From positions 139,451,053-139,515,052 of the forward strand of contig CM048552.1 of assembly GCA_026413225.1 (NCBI GenBank): a stretch of DNA of 64,000 bases. Reading direction: 5' to 3'. Made by a program: the position numbers and the translations under genes. How positions within the stretch are numbered: position 1 is the first letter of the stretch; each line of letters starts with the position of its first letter. Below the pieces are notes generated by a model. The model saw only the letters and a list, made by a program, of their open reading frames with translations. It made no database searches and was not told the origin of the DNA. This DNA is from Otis tarda (lineage: Eukaryota; Chordata; Aves; Otidiformes; Otididae). Positions 14,164 to 25,038 of the stretch are shown here, piece after piece.

Positions 14164-15320
14164 TTGTAGGTTTGTTTTGAGGGTATTTTTTAAAAGTTGA
14201 AATAACTGTCAATAGCTACTTATATTTTTTTTTTATGCTCTTGAAAACCGATTTTCTGTATTCATGAGACAGTCCTGACTGAAAACAGGACTTGGTAGTC
14301 CACTTATATGTGTTTTATATATAAATGTGTGTTCATCTTGTCAAATGTAAAGTATCAGTATCAGTTTCCTATAATGAGGATTTTTTTAGCTATAGAATTG
14401 TTATCTGTGATTTTGAGTTGAATAATGGGTAAAAAGGAACTCCTCAATTTCTTTGGGCAGAGAGAAGAATGTAAGTATTGACAAGTGTTGTGTGTTTATT
14501 TATACTACTTATAAAGGTTAGCATATATATGAGTGACTTATGTTTCATTAAGAATTACCAATTATTACATTAATTGCCTTCTGTCTAAAAATTAAAAGTA
14601 GGACCATGCAAGAAGGTAGTGTTACATGGTTATAACACTATGTAGGTCAAAATCTGACTTTGGTGAAATTGTATCATGCTTTTTTTTTTTTTTTCCAATT
14701 TCCTTTATTCCTTTTTGTCAGACATAGAACAAAGAAAACAGATACAAAACCCAATAACTTTGTATGTAATTTTGAACTAATGTAATGCTATTACATTAAT
14801 TGGAATTTCTGAATTAAACGGAGGTAAATTAGGTCGCCATACACAAGAGTAGGCATACCTGTGAAGAATAGTATGTAGAAGTCATATGATAACAAAGAGA
14901 GATTATCCAATGCAGCAAAACATTTAATGAATATTTGCTGTGGGAGTGCAAATATGCTTAAAAAGGAGATGCTGTATATTTAGGGCAGAAAATACCCTGG
15001 AGCTAGCACTTAAATGTGACACCCTTCCTGAAAGCAGCAGTGTTTGGGTTGTGGTTCGGTTTGGAAGCATATACGGGAGCAGAAATATTTGGTTTGTGGT
15101 ATAACCTCTGACAAGTTTGTGGCTTCAATTTTCAGCTCTCTTAACCTTTCATGTCTTTGAACACATAGCTAACCATGGTGCCGAAAATTTGAACACATAG
15201 CTAACCATGGTGCCTAAAATTTGTAAACAAATTTGTTTGATTTGAGGGTTTTTTTTAGATTTAAGCCAATATGAATGTGTCTGTTGATTTGAATTGCTTG
15301 GGTTTTTTTTTTGTCCACAG
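13816..15320 (+). other. Intron 1 end, upstream of first coding exon
   Basis: AT-rich intron with a (TTTTG)n run near 14132-14165 and a T-run near 14681-14694. It also carries a 32-bp tandem duplication (listed separately). It ends at the polypyrimidine tract and acceptor at 15300-15320. No other gene is seen. Confidence 0.5.
15156..15219 (+). repeat. 32-bp direct tandem duplication
   Basis: Two head-to-tail copies (15156-15187 and 15188-15219), each beginning TTTGAACACATAGC and containing CCATGG, differ at one base (G/T at the 28th position). They lie about 100 bases upstream of the NLGN4 exon acceptor. Confidence 0.9.
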
Positions 15321-15454
15321 GCTGACTGAGTGGGCTGTGCTTCACTGGAAGGAGCCATTTCACTGGAGAAGTGGAATAACTGCGGATCTCTCCTCACACT
15401 ACTTGCTGGGAAGTGCTGTGTGTTACCGGGATTAAGCCAACGCTGAAGTCTGGG

Positions 15455-15517
15455 ATGGGCCTTAGGGGCAAACACTCCTTTGTTTCTTCTGGGATTTGTC
15501 TACGGCCAGTCAACTGA
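15455..15517 (+). promoter_or_regulatory. Upstream ORF in NLGN4 leader
   Basis: ATG at 15455 opens 20 codons (MGLRGKHSFVSSGICLRPVN) and stops at TGA 15515-15517, about 175 bases before the main start. It has G at +4. Whether it is translated is unknown. Such uORFs usually lower translation of the main frame. Confidence 0.45.
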
Positions 15518-15676
15518 AGCACCCTATCACACATCAGCTTTTGGTTTTCTGCTGCCGGAACAAGGTTACCTTTTCCCTCACTTCATCTCCTTTTGACTAC
15601 TTTTTTATTTTATTAGTTTTCATTTTCCTTGACTGATTAATTTTCTCCTGGTTGTGGAAAAAAAAAAGCCCTGCTA

Positions 15677-15688
15677 ATGTTGATTTAA
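15677..15688 (+). promoter_or_regulatory. Minimal uORF abutting the NLGN4 start
   Basis: ATG TTG ATT TAA lies directly upstream of the main ATG at 15692, leaving three bases between its stop and the start codon. Ribosomes that use it could reinitiate at the main ATG or bypass it. This is an inference from position only. Confidence 0.4.
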
Positions 15689-15691
15689 ATA

Positions 15692-16163
15692 ATGTCGAAA
15701 CCAATGGGACTCCTATGGCTGCCTTTGATCTTCACCCCAGTGTGTGTCATGTTGAATTCTAACTTCCTCCTGTGGATAACTGCACTGGCTATAAGGTTTA
15801 CTCTCATTGATGGCCAAGCACAATACCCAGTTGTTACCACGAATTATGGCAAAATACGTGGTTTAAGAACACCTTTGCCCAATGAGATCCTTGGTCCAGT
15901 GGAACAGTACCTTGGTGTTCCTTATGCCTCTCCTCCAACTAGTGAAAGGCGATTTCAGCCCCCGGAGCCACCATCGTCTTGGACAGGTGTCCGCAATGCC
16001 ACACAGTTTGCCGCTGTCTGCCCTCAGTACCTGGATGAGAGGTCACTGCTCAACGACATGCTGCCAGTCTGGTTTACAGCCAATCTGGATACTGTAGTGA
16101 CATACGTTCAAGATCAAAATGAAGACTGCCTGTATTTGAATATCTATGTGCCCACAGAGGATG
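15692..16163 (+). CDS. NLGN4: Neuroligin-4, first coding exon (signal peptide and N-terminal esterase-like domain)
   Basis: This exon encodes residues 1-157 plus the first base of codon 158 of a postsynaptic cell-adhesion protein that binds presynaptic neurexins. Residues 1-41 are a long hydrophobic signal peptide ([15 protein letters not shown] then LLWITALAI). The mature chain then starts near QAQYPVV and enters the carboxylesterase-like fold ([43 protein letters not shown]). There is an N-glycosylation sequon NAT at N102. Cys110 and Cys146 match the first conserved disulfide of the family. The opening [11 protein letters not shown] and the body resemble NLGN4 more than NLGN1-3, judged from memory. 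The ATG has A at -3. The exon ends in phase 1 at a consensus donor (G|GTAAGTA, intron from 16164). The open frame continues 41 codons into the intron, but that part is not family-like and is not counted as coding. The following exons lie at 57811 and 61414. Confidence 0.95.
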
Positions 16164-17123
16164 GTAAGTACTCCAAGGACCACACTGCAGTGCACTCACC
16201 GATTCTGCACATGAGTAGTACCAGGCCTTTAGAGCATCTTACTCAGTTTCCTCCATGTTTTATCTGTGGAAATGGATCATGCCTCTGAACACGCATTATA
16301 AGTAATACTTTCTAAATTGAACATGCTTGCATGAATTCTCTGTCATGTTTCAGTTTAACACCAAACCACTATTTCATTTGCAGGCAGTGGACAGGGTGCG
16401 TAAGCCAGCCTTAACTTTACATCTGCACTACAGCTAAGCATCATTCACAGGAGAGGAAAGGGAAAATAAACATTGACTAGAAGTAACATATTTATTTTTC
16501 TATGCATGAATGGTACAAATACTGTCACATACTAATTTTTAAAGGAGAATTTCCCTTATTTTTTCTTTAGTTTTGTTATAATATCTGTGAGTCTACTGTT
16601 AGCTGTGCTTGATTTTAATAGATAATAGAAAATTGTTATAGTAGTTCAGTATGCAGATTTTTTCCAGGATTTTTACCTATGAAACTTTTCAGTCCAACTT
16701 GTTTTTCTTCATTGACTAAAATTAAGTAAAGATGACTTTATTATGCAGAGCTGAACGATGGCCTTAAACTTTCATCTGTTTTCTACAACCGTTTCTCAAG
16801 AGGCTACTTTAAACCACCTTCTATAGACAAAAAAGATGAACACAACTGGTAACACACAGCTCTTTGAATGTTTTCGTAATTTCAGTCTTAAAAATTCTGC
16901 TTTATGGCATGCTGAATGTATCTTTTGTGGTTCTGAATGGTATTGCTTCCTACAGACAACATGACCTGTCTTCATCAGGCCCCAAATGCGTAAAGTTTAT
17001 TCTGTATCACAAGGAAATAAAATATTTTACTGGCAATTATATTTAATATCCTGTTAAAAGACAATTCTTTCAGCTACTTAGAATGTAGTTACCGATGCAT
17101 AGCATGACAGATTTCTCCCAGAT

Positions 17124-17211
17124 ATGCAAATCCCTTCACTGTAGCTGAGGATTTGATTTGCATAACCAAGGCATTGTTATTTCTCAGTAACCATACTCTA
17201 AATATGCAAAT
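17124..17211 (+). promoter_or_regulatory. Candidate POU/SOX motif cluster
   Basis: Three exact octamers lie within 88 bases: ATGCAAAT at 17124-17131, ATTTGCAT at 17156-17163 and ATGCAAAT at 17204-17211. A SOX-type CATTGTT sits between them at 17172-17178. POU-class factors bind the octamer and often act with SOX proteins in neural enhancers. Enhancer function here is inferred from motif density and proximity to the exon. Confidence 0.4.
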
Positions 17212-20200
17212 TTTGTACTTTGATTATTATAATCCTTCTGCCTTGATTGGCTTCTTTACTCAGAATTTCCAAGCTGTTTGCCAGCAATAAACATAGCACC
17301 TTCTTTTCCTGTTCTCATCAGCTGAAGCAAAAACTTGAAAGCTAAAAATAAAGGGGTAAGGTTTGGTAATACTGAGAGCTCTGCAAACATAAATACTATC
17401 AAGCTGCCTAAATGGAAAGTGCACTGAAAGAAAAGCTCTGTGTAAGGGACTGTGCGTGTGTGTGTGCCTGCGTGTGCACGTAGATGAAGGATTAAATCTT
17501 TCCACTAAGTTCTTTTCTTCTTCCGATCTCATTGCACTACATCTCACTCCTTGAATAAGGACATAGATAATTCTTTCCCAAATTTGTTTATGTTCTGGAT
17601 TTTATCCTGTAGCTTTTCATTAGTCAATAGGATAAGTTTGCCATCAGAAAGCATTTCAGATTGAGATTTTATTTGTTCGCACTGAAGTAATATCATCTCT
17701 GCTAACTCAGTCTTATTTTAAAGCCGAGTGTTAATAAATTCATATATTCATCCAATCTAGTAATAAGAAGTTTCATCCATTGTGGAAGACAGGAAATTAG
17801 ACGTGGCAAAATACATACAAATGTCTAGGAAAATAATATTTGATATTAAATGGATAATAATAAAATTGTGTCAGTGATGAGCTGAAGGCAAGATTGTTTC
17901 TGTATAATATGACAAGTACTTTTAACAAGTTCCAATAGAGAACAAGAAACTTCAACATTAATAAAAGGAATACATGATATTTTAATCGTATGCTGTGTAT
18001 ATTATCACTAGTTAAATATAACTCAGAGTGGCATTTTTGGTGAGGAAAATATGCAACATTCTCCTCATAAATATGATTAAGGAGAACTGACCTACAAATC
18101 ACATCTCCTAAGTTAGTGTGTCTCCAGATCATACTAAACATAAATAGCCTTAAATTGCAGTCCATACAATCTGATTAAGCACATTATGCTTCATTATATC
18201 AGTCTTAGTTGGCAAAAATAAGCTACGTTGTTATGGAGACAGACCGTGCAATTTGTTTTTGAAGCAAGATCTCAAAGTGAGTGACTTTGAGTTAAATTCA
18301 CATTTTCAATTCTTTCTCAAGTACAGATTTATCTAAAAGAGCTTTGAAACTCTTTTGTGTCTAGAAGAAAAGGTGGATGGAATCATCCAAACCTAATTAA
18401 TGTTCTTACTATGAAACTTAATCTGAATCATTTTATGCTCTCTTTTTGTGGGTTTTTTTTTTTTTTTAAACTTTGGTGAAAAGAATTGATGAACAACTCT
18501 AATGAATTAACTATGTTCACATGCAGTGCTTATTTCAAACCAGTTCTAGTGAATAACTAATCAAAATGCAGCTCAGGCTTCATGGGTTTTTTGTTTTTGT
18601 TTTTGTTTTTTTGGTTTTTTTGTTTGTTTGGTTGTTTTTTTTCAATATATAGCATGACCTGTTTCTTATCACTTGCGTGGTATGGTCAAAGGGAACCAGA
18701 TTTTGATCATGTACTTTGGATAAAGAATTGAAGAATAAATGTACACATGCATTCATCTGATTTCAGAATTGCTTCACTGGAACTCTGCCAGTATAAACTA
18801 ATGGAAATAAGAGTAGAATACAGTCAATTTAACTGGGTAGATAAGATTACTTATTTGTAATAAAATAGTTGCTGCTTCTGTCTGAAAGTACACTGAAATT
18901 AAATGTCGTAAAATACTATAGTTCCTTAAAATACTTGGAGCATCTAGGTAGGGAAATTAAAATGCCCTGTTACACAGTTTATATCTATATTAATCATAGC
19001 CTTTCCTTTAACCCGTGAGATTGTGGATTTCAAATGTCAAATAGCAGCAGAATCCTTTCAGAATTTTCCATATTAAAATGTTCCTACAAAGCACAAAGTA
19101 TCTTTGATTTTAGGAGAGTATTTTTTTTCATTTTAGTTGAAAATATTATTTATGATAGAAATCAAAACATATACCTAACAGAATTTTTCTACAATTCTGT
19201 CCATGTGGATGTTTGTTCTTTTGCTGTTGTTCACCAGACAAATGGTTTGTACTAACATTTTCCTTTGAGTAACGCTTACATTTCAGAGAATATAGAGTAG
19301 CTGGAGAATTTTGCTGGGTTTTATCTTGGCCTTTGGAAGGGAGAGAATTACAACCACTGTAATGCATCAAGATTTTTTTTTTTTGGTCGTAGTAAGTATA
19401 AATAATAATGTAGTTATTTTAAAATACAAGTTTTTTACACAGTATAAGTAATGAAGATGAAATTTAGCAAACTACTATTTTATATCAAACCTATAATTGT
19501 AAGGAATTACTCAGAACTGAAACAAATAAAATATTTATAGTAAAATTATCATTTTATCCAAATTGCTTTCTAAACATTTGACTTGATCTTCAGACTAGTT
19601 TGTGTGGAAATATGTTGCTTGCTTTTCCAGTTACTATAAACTGTAATTTTCCACAAGAATACTTGAATGTCAGTTTTGAGGAGGTCATCTAGGGAAATGA
19701 TATTGAGGACAGTCTGTTTATTATAAGTTCAGTCTGAATATGGGTTTATCTACAGGGGAAATGCTAGATTGAAGAGGACACAGACTGTTAATCGGCTGTG
19801 CTTAATCCCTGGCCTTTATCATTTGAATCTTTGGATGCTGAAGGAGATTGCTAACTCCTATCATAACTGGGGAAAAAATATAACAAAAACAAGCAGAAAA
19901 GAACCTTAATTTGGATTTTTTTTAATTATAAACTTCAAAACTGTATTAGCAGCAAGACAAGAGAAGAAAAATGAACAAATATTTTGTTTGTTTGTTTAAA
20001 ACTTACTCTATTCAGATCAAAATAGAAAATAAAACTAAAAGATGACTTTTTGTTGCCTTTGCATGATCAATAGTAAGCATTTATACTTTACTTATTTTGG
20101 TATATGGATTGAAGATACATTTTACACAAGTGGGTAGCTACTCAACCACTATATATCTCTTAGAGATTAACTAATGAAGTATTTAGCATCTTCAGAGGTT

Positions 20201-23200
20201 TGCTCAGTAAAAATGCTCTGTAAACTCTTGTCTCATTTACGTTACAATAGACACAGCTGAAGTGACAACAAAAGGTGGTAGGCCATGATAATTATTAAGG
20301 CTGAATGGGTAGGTAATGATTTTTTCATTAGATTAGAGAAACTGAGAACATTGTCCAGGATTAGTGATACATTTAACTTTGGGCTACCAGGAAAAAAAAA
20401 TGTCTTGGGTGAGAGCAAAGAGATCAACGATGTTCCTTCTCTGAGCAGTGATGTGAAGGAAAGGTGTTTGCATCTTTAGACTTTGTATCTATTTGACTGA
20501 AAAATTAAAAATGAAAAACTTGAATAAAGCAAATAAAGAAGATGTGCATTAGGTGATTTCTATAGTTTGCATAATATGCCGCTTTTTCGTGTTAATCCAA
20601 TGTCTGCTTAGTATATAACTGTTTGCAGCTTTCTCCTTGTCATTGCTGTTGAATTGTAGTGTTTGTTTAACTTGGAAAAAGTCTTTTTTTTTTCAAAATT
20701 ATACTGATAAAAATTAATTAATAAAAACTGATTTTGTGCCTTTTTTTTTTGAGGGGGAAAGGAGAACAAGATAGTAGAAAGATGAGTCTCATCTTTACAA
20801 TTATTTGATGGCTTAGAATAAAAAACCCTAATCTGTTCAATGGCTTCTTTATTAATATGAGGAATAAGGGTCCATTCATAAAAATAGTAACACAGTGTAC
20901 AAGATAGGTTCGATATGGTGCAACGATATTTTTGTTGAGTTATTAGTATGTAGTAATAGTAACTTTTATTTTGCAAATAAACATAAATTTCTGTAGAGTA
21001 GATTCTCCTAAACTGTATGGAGTTGCAAGTTTCAGTAGATGCATATCTGACATTTATCAGATAATCTAAAAATTTCAGTTGTTCTATTATTTCTTCACTA
21101 TTGCAAATTTAAGTAGCTACTTAAGAAATAAAATTCAGGATTTATGTATATAGCTTTCAGAAATTAAGAATTCAATATCTCTTATTTGCATGTTCATAGT
21201 TTTGATTCTTCCTCAAAATCTTTTTAATGTGGTTTTTTTTATGTCAATTATAATTTGTGTAATAGGTATAGGAACATAGAGTTTTACTTCTGTTTTCTGA
21301 AGTATTTTTTTGAAAGCAAATTAATTAAACAGTTATATTTAAAAAATACTTTAACTCTGTTTGAAAACATATTTAGGAGTGGTTTCTTTTAATAGATTAT
21401 AATTCTTGAACAGTTTCATATTCCAAATACTGTTTTTCTGGAATAAAAAAAAATATAACAAGAGTTATAGTTTCAAGATTGTCACAGTTTTTGTCAATGA
21501 CGATGGTTTATTTTTAACCTCCACCGTTTCAGTCAATTCTTTGTCTTCTTTGGAAAAATAAAAAAAATATTATTAAAATGATTTTTAAAATGGCATTATT
21601 AAAATTCTCTTGTTATTTAAATGCATTTCATTTTATACTGTACAAAAATTATACACAAGGAGACATACCCTTTTGTAAAATGCTTGTATTGCTTTCTGAA
21701 GTGAGAGAGATTAATAATAGATAATAATTACTATATAAAATGATGACGTTGGAATTACTGCATATAATCCCAGTTGAACATAAACATAAATTTTTTAGTG
21801 ACGGAGAGAAAATTGCTTTCCATTGTGAAAGATAAACTCCCCATTGTGTGAGAGCACCTCAAGCCAATTCTTTCACCGTTAGGGTCCAATATATCCCCTC
21901 CTCCTAATCCAGAAACATTGCAGCATCTGTGAGAAAGAACACGGCATATGTCTGACTACCCTCTGCCTACCAGGATAAAGCTGTGGGTAATCCAGGCCCT
22001 GATTTTGCATTCTTGCTTTTAACAGTCACAAATACCTTCTGACACCAAAGAACAGGATTCTAATCTAGATGAAATAAAGTTCTTAAAGCCTTAGAGCTAA
22101 ATTCAGATTTAGTTGCTGATTTCAAAATACTGTGATTCCCTACAGGAGTTGCCCATTCCACAGGCACTTTACAGGATTGCACCCAAATGGCCTTTTCCGG
22201 AACTGATAATGCAGAGGAGCCTGGCGAGAAGACTCAGCATTCAATATGACGTTATCTAATCTGAACAGGATTTTTGGCAGTTTCCCAGAGTCTCATCATT
22301 GCCTCATATTGAAAAACCTGCTAGAATGGAGGGAATGTTCTTTAAAACACTATGAATTAATGTTTCTTCCACAAAGACAAATTAATGTTATCATCCTTTT
22401 AGTCAAAGAACAGTTCCTTTGGAGATGTAGAGGCTGTGCCATTTGTCTCAGTGACGCAAAAGAAACAGTTTTAAATCATGTGGGTCGTGAGACAGATCAG
22501 ACAGGCAATTTTACTTCATTCTGCCCACTGACTCACTTGTCTCTTCAGGGTGTTTTTTTTTATTTCTTCTGTGTGTTTTGTTTTTTAGGTTGTTTTTTTT
22601 AATGTAGTTTTTCTCTACACTCCTGCAAAAAATGTCTCTGTACACTGCTGCTTTTCACTACACGTCTTCTGGCTTTCTGACAATACACAAATCAACATGA
22701 CACGTACTAACACTGAGGCAGTGCCTCTGTCCTAGGGCGTTGCAGTGGGTCCTCGGCAGACTTCTGAGTACTGAATAGCGTGGAATATGCTTGGATCTTG
22801 GCTATACCATTTGTATTAGCTTTGCTTTCCTCTTAAGTCTTTGTGATCTCATTGATCTTCCTTCAGGTATTTTTTGCATAGGTGAAAAAGCTTTGAAAGT
22901 TGCTTGTGTCTTTTCATTCAAATTTGGTCCCATTTCCCTTACTTGGCAAATTAATTGCAGCTTCAGACAAGACTGACACTTGCTGAGTAGCTCAACTAAC
23001 ACACAAAGCTCATCAATCAGTCCGCATCTGTGGAAATACTTAAAGGAATTGTCCTCACATCAATGCGATAGTCATAGGTAATGTGTGAACTAGGCAGATT
23101 TGCATTACTTTTCCAGAAATGTTTAGGTATTTACAAAATAAATTAACAAAAATTTGAAATAAAGCAAGGGCTCATCATTGGCTCCTCAGAATTTGTGACA

Positions 23201-24183
23201 AAATTGTTGACAGCTGAAATTAAGACAAAAATTTATCCAGAATATAATAATTTTTTGCACAGTACTTTGGTTTGTCATCCTTTTTAAAGTGAAAGTATAT
23301 CTCCAGCATTCAAGTCTTTATGTTAATGCTTCTTGTTTATAATTCCAGATAAAATTCTCAGAATGGCATATAATCAATTACATTTGCTCACATTTTGTGA
23401 TAGTATTAGTTGAATGTATTAGTCATTATCCAAATAGAAAAAAAAAGGAAAAAAGGAAAAAAAAATGTTAAAGATAGATAGCATATTTCATTTGTGTTTC
23501 TGATATTATCATCATCTGAGGGAATATGGGTTTAGGGCTTTCGTAATCTGGATATTGCTCCTGGTACCCAAAGAGGCAAACAATAAGAAATAATTATTAT
23601 AAAACCGTGAAAATGAACTAATGCTTACAGCTATCTGGTGCTGATGTGTTAAAAATCCACTACAGAAATTTTATAATAAAAGGAAAATTTGTCTTTTACA
23701 GTTCTTGCTGTAGGCAAATTTATAGCAAAGAATAAATTTACTTGAAATGCTAAGCCAAATTCCAACACTATATATAGAGAATTTGAGTCACAAATAGAAT
23801 TTCTGGTGCCTTGTTCCAAAATGCTTATTATTACTGGGTTGGTGTTAAATGGATTTTTAATTGACAGGGTGTGACATATTTAATCTAATGGAGAGAAATT
23901 ACTTTGTGCTGACTCAAATAACTATCTGATTAATCACTGGTAATGTTTACAAGCCATCATAGCTGGAAATCATTGATACATTGTCTGATTTAGTAAATAT
24001 CCAGTAGGGCAAATGAAAACCCAATCCAAATATATACATTTCATCCTCTTAAAAATAAATTAGAATCAAATTATCTTTTTACGTGGTATTTTTAGTGTGG
24101 CTAGAAAATTTCAAATAATAATTCTGCATTTGTAAGACTGCCCCAATAGTTATGCTTGCGCTTGCTCTTCATGCTTTATTCAG

Positions 24184-24197
24184 CCAGCAGAGGGAGC
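24184..24197 (+). promoter_or_regulatory. Candidate CTCF core site
   Basis: CCAGCAGAGGGAGC is close to the vertebrate CTCF core (CCASYAGRGGGCRS), with an A in place of the usual C of GGGC. It sits in a small patch (24155-24260) holding several CpGs in otherwise CpG-poor intron DNA. Occupancy cannot be judged from sequence. Confidence 0.35.
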
Positions 24198-25011
24198 ACA
24201 AGTTACCAGGAAACTCGTTTTTTCCCTCGACATCTTTGAGAGCGCCGCAAATGATGCTGGTGAATACAGTAGTAAAACATGCAAACAGGTGCTGGTTTAT
24301 GACCTCCTAACAGATAGGAAGGGATCCTATCCACCTTTCCCAAGCTGAAAATTAATGGTATTGTGAGTGTTGGTTCTGTTTTTGTGGACTGAGGAATTTA
24401 TATATGGAATAAAACCCATCCAAGCAAAACATGCACTCACACTGACAAAGTTACACAAAACTAATTTATGATTATAAAATAATAAAGATTTAGTTGAGAT
24501 GCATACTAAGAATGCACCAGTTTGTAGCTGAAGAGCAAATAATACTTGCTTTGAAATTCTTACAAGGCATTTGAAGACAGAATTAATTCCAAATAATTTT
24601 ACCCATTTGGTTGTGGTGAGTTAGTAGAAACATTCCTACTTAAAATAAAAAAGAATAATTTTGTCTTTCTAATTTATCATTTCAACCTAGACAGAGGCAG
24701 ATTTTTTTTCAATGATGCCATTGATTCTCCATTTTCTGTATTATAGTTATACAGCTGAATCACGCAAAATGCCAAATGCATTTTGCATCCTCTTATTTCA
24801 CTGAGATGAAAATGGTAAGCATGCTGAAGTTTCGTCCTCCCTGACAGTACAGAATGTTTAAAGTTTTTTGCTGTTTTTTGACTTTTCTATTCTTTTTGTA
24901 GTTAGAACCACAAGCACCTACTAACTTACCTTTCAATTTCTTGTACAGATTTATTACAGATTTCTTGCTTAATACAGAGATGTGAAGCAAAATTGCCTGG
25001 ATTTTTGTTCC

Positions 25012-25038
25012 TTTTTTTTTTTTTTTTTTTTTTTTTTT
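25012..25038 (+). repeat. Long T homopolymer
   Basis: An uninterrupted run of about 27 T, the longest homopolymer I see in the window. It is likely length-polymorphic and may be inaccurately assembled. Confidence 0.85.

Larger units (their letters stand above)
15321..15691 (+). other. NLGN4: NLGN4 5' UTR part of first coding exon
   Basis: A strong acceptor (T-run then TTGTCCACAG) ends at 15320, so the exon probably begins at 15321 and runs unspliced into the coding start at 15692. The leader contains two upstream ATGs. One opens a 20-codon uORF at 15455-15517. The other opens a 3-codon uORF at 15677-15688, which stops three bases before the main ATG. That the neuroligin start codon sits in an exon with a 5' UTR and an upstream non-coding exon is established for vertebrate neuroligins. 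The exact acceptor here is inferred from the motif only. Confidence 0.65.

Noticed and set aside
16164-16288. Continuation of the NLGN4 first coding frame for 41 codons past 16163
   Set aside because: A consensus donor GTAAGTA starts at 16164, the residues after it lose all neuroligin similarity, and the next exons at 57811 and 61414 join in phase. It would matter only as an intron-retention product.
24136-24348. Open frame containing NDAGEYSS, reminiscent of the Ig-domain NDAGEYxC signature
   Set aside because: It lacks the cysteine, an ATG and any other Ig-fold residues. It is probably coincidence in a patch better explained as a regulatory site.
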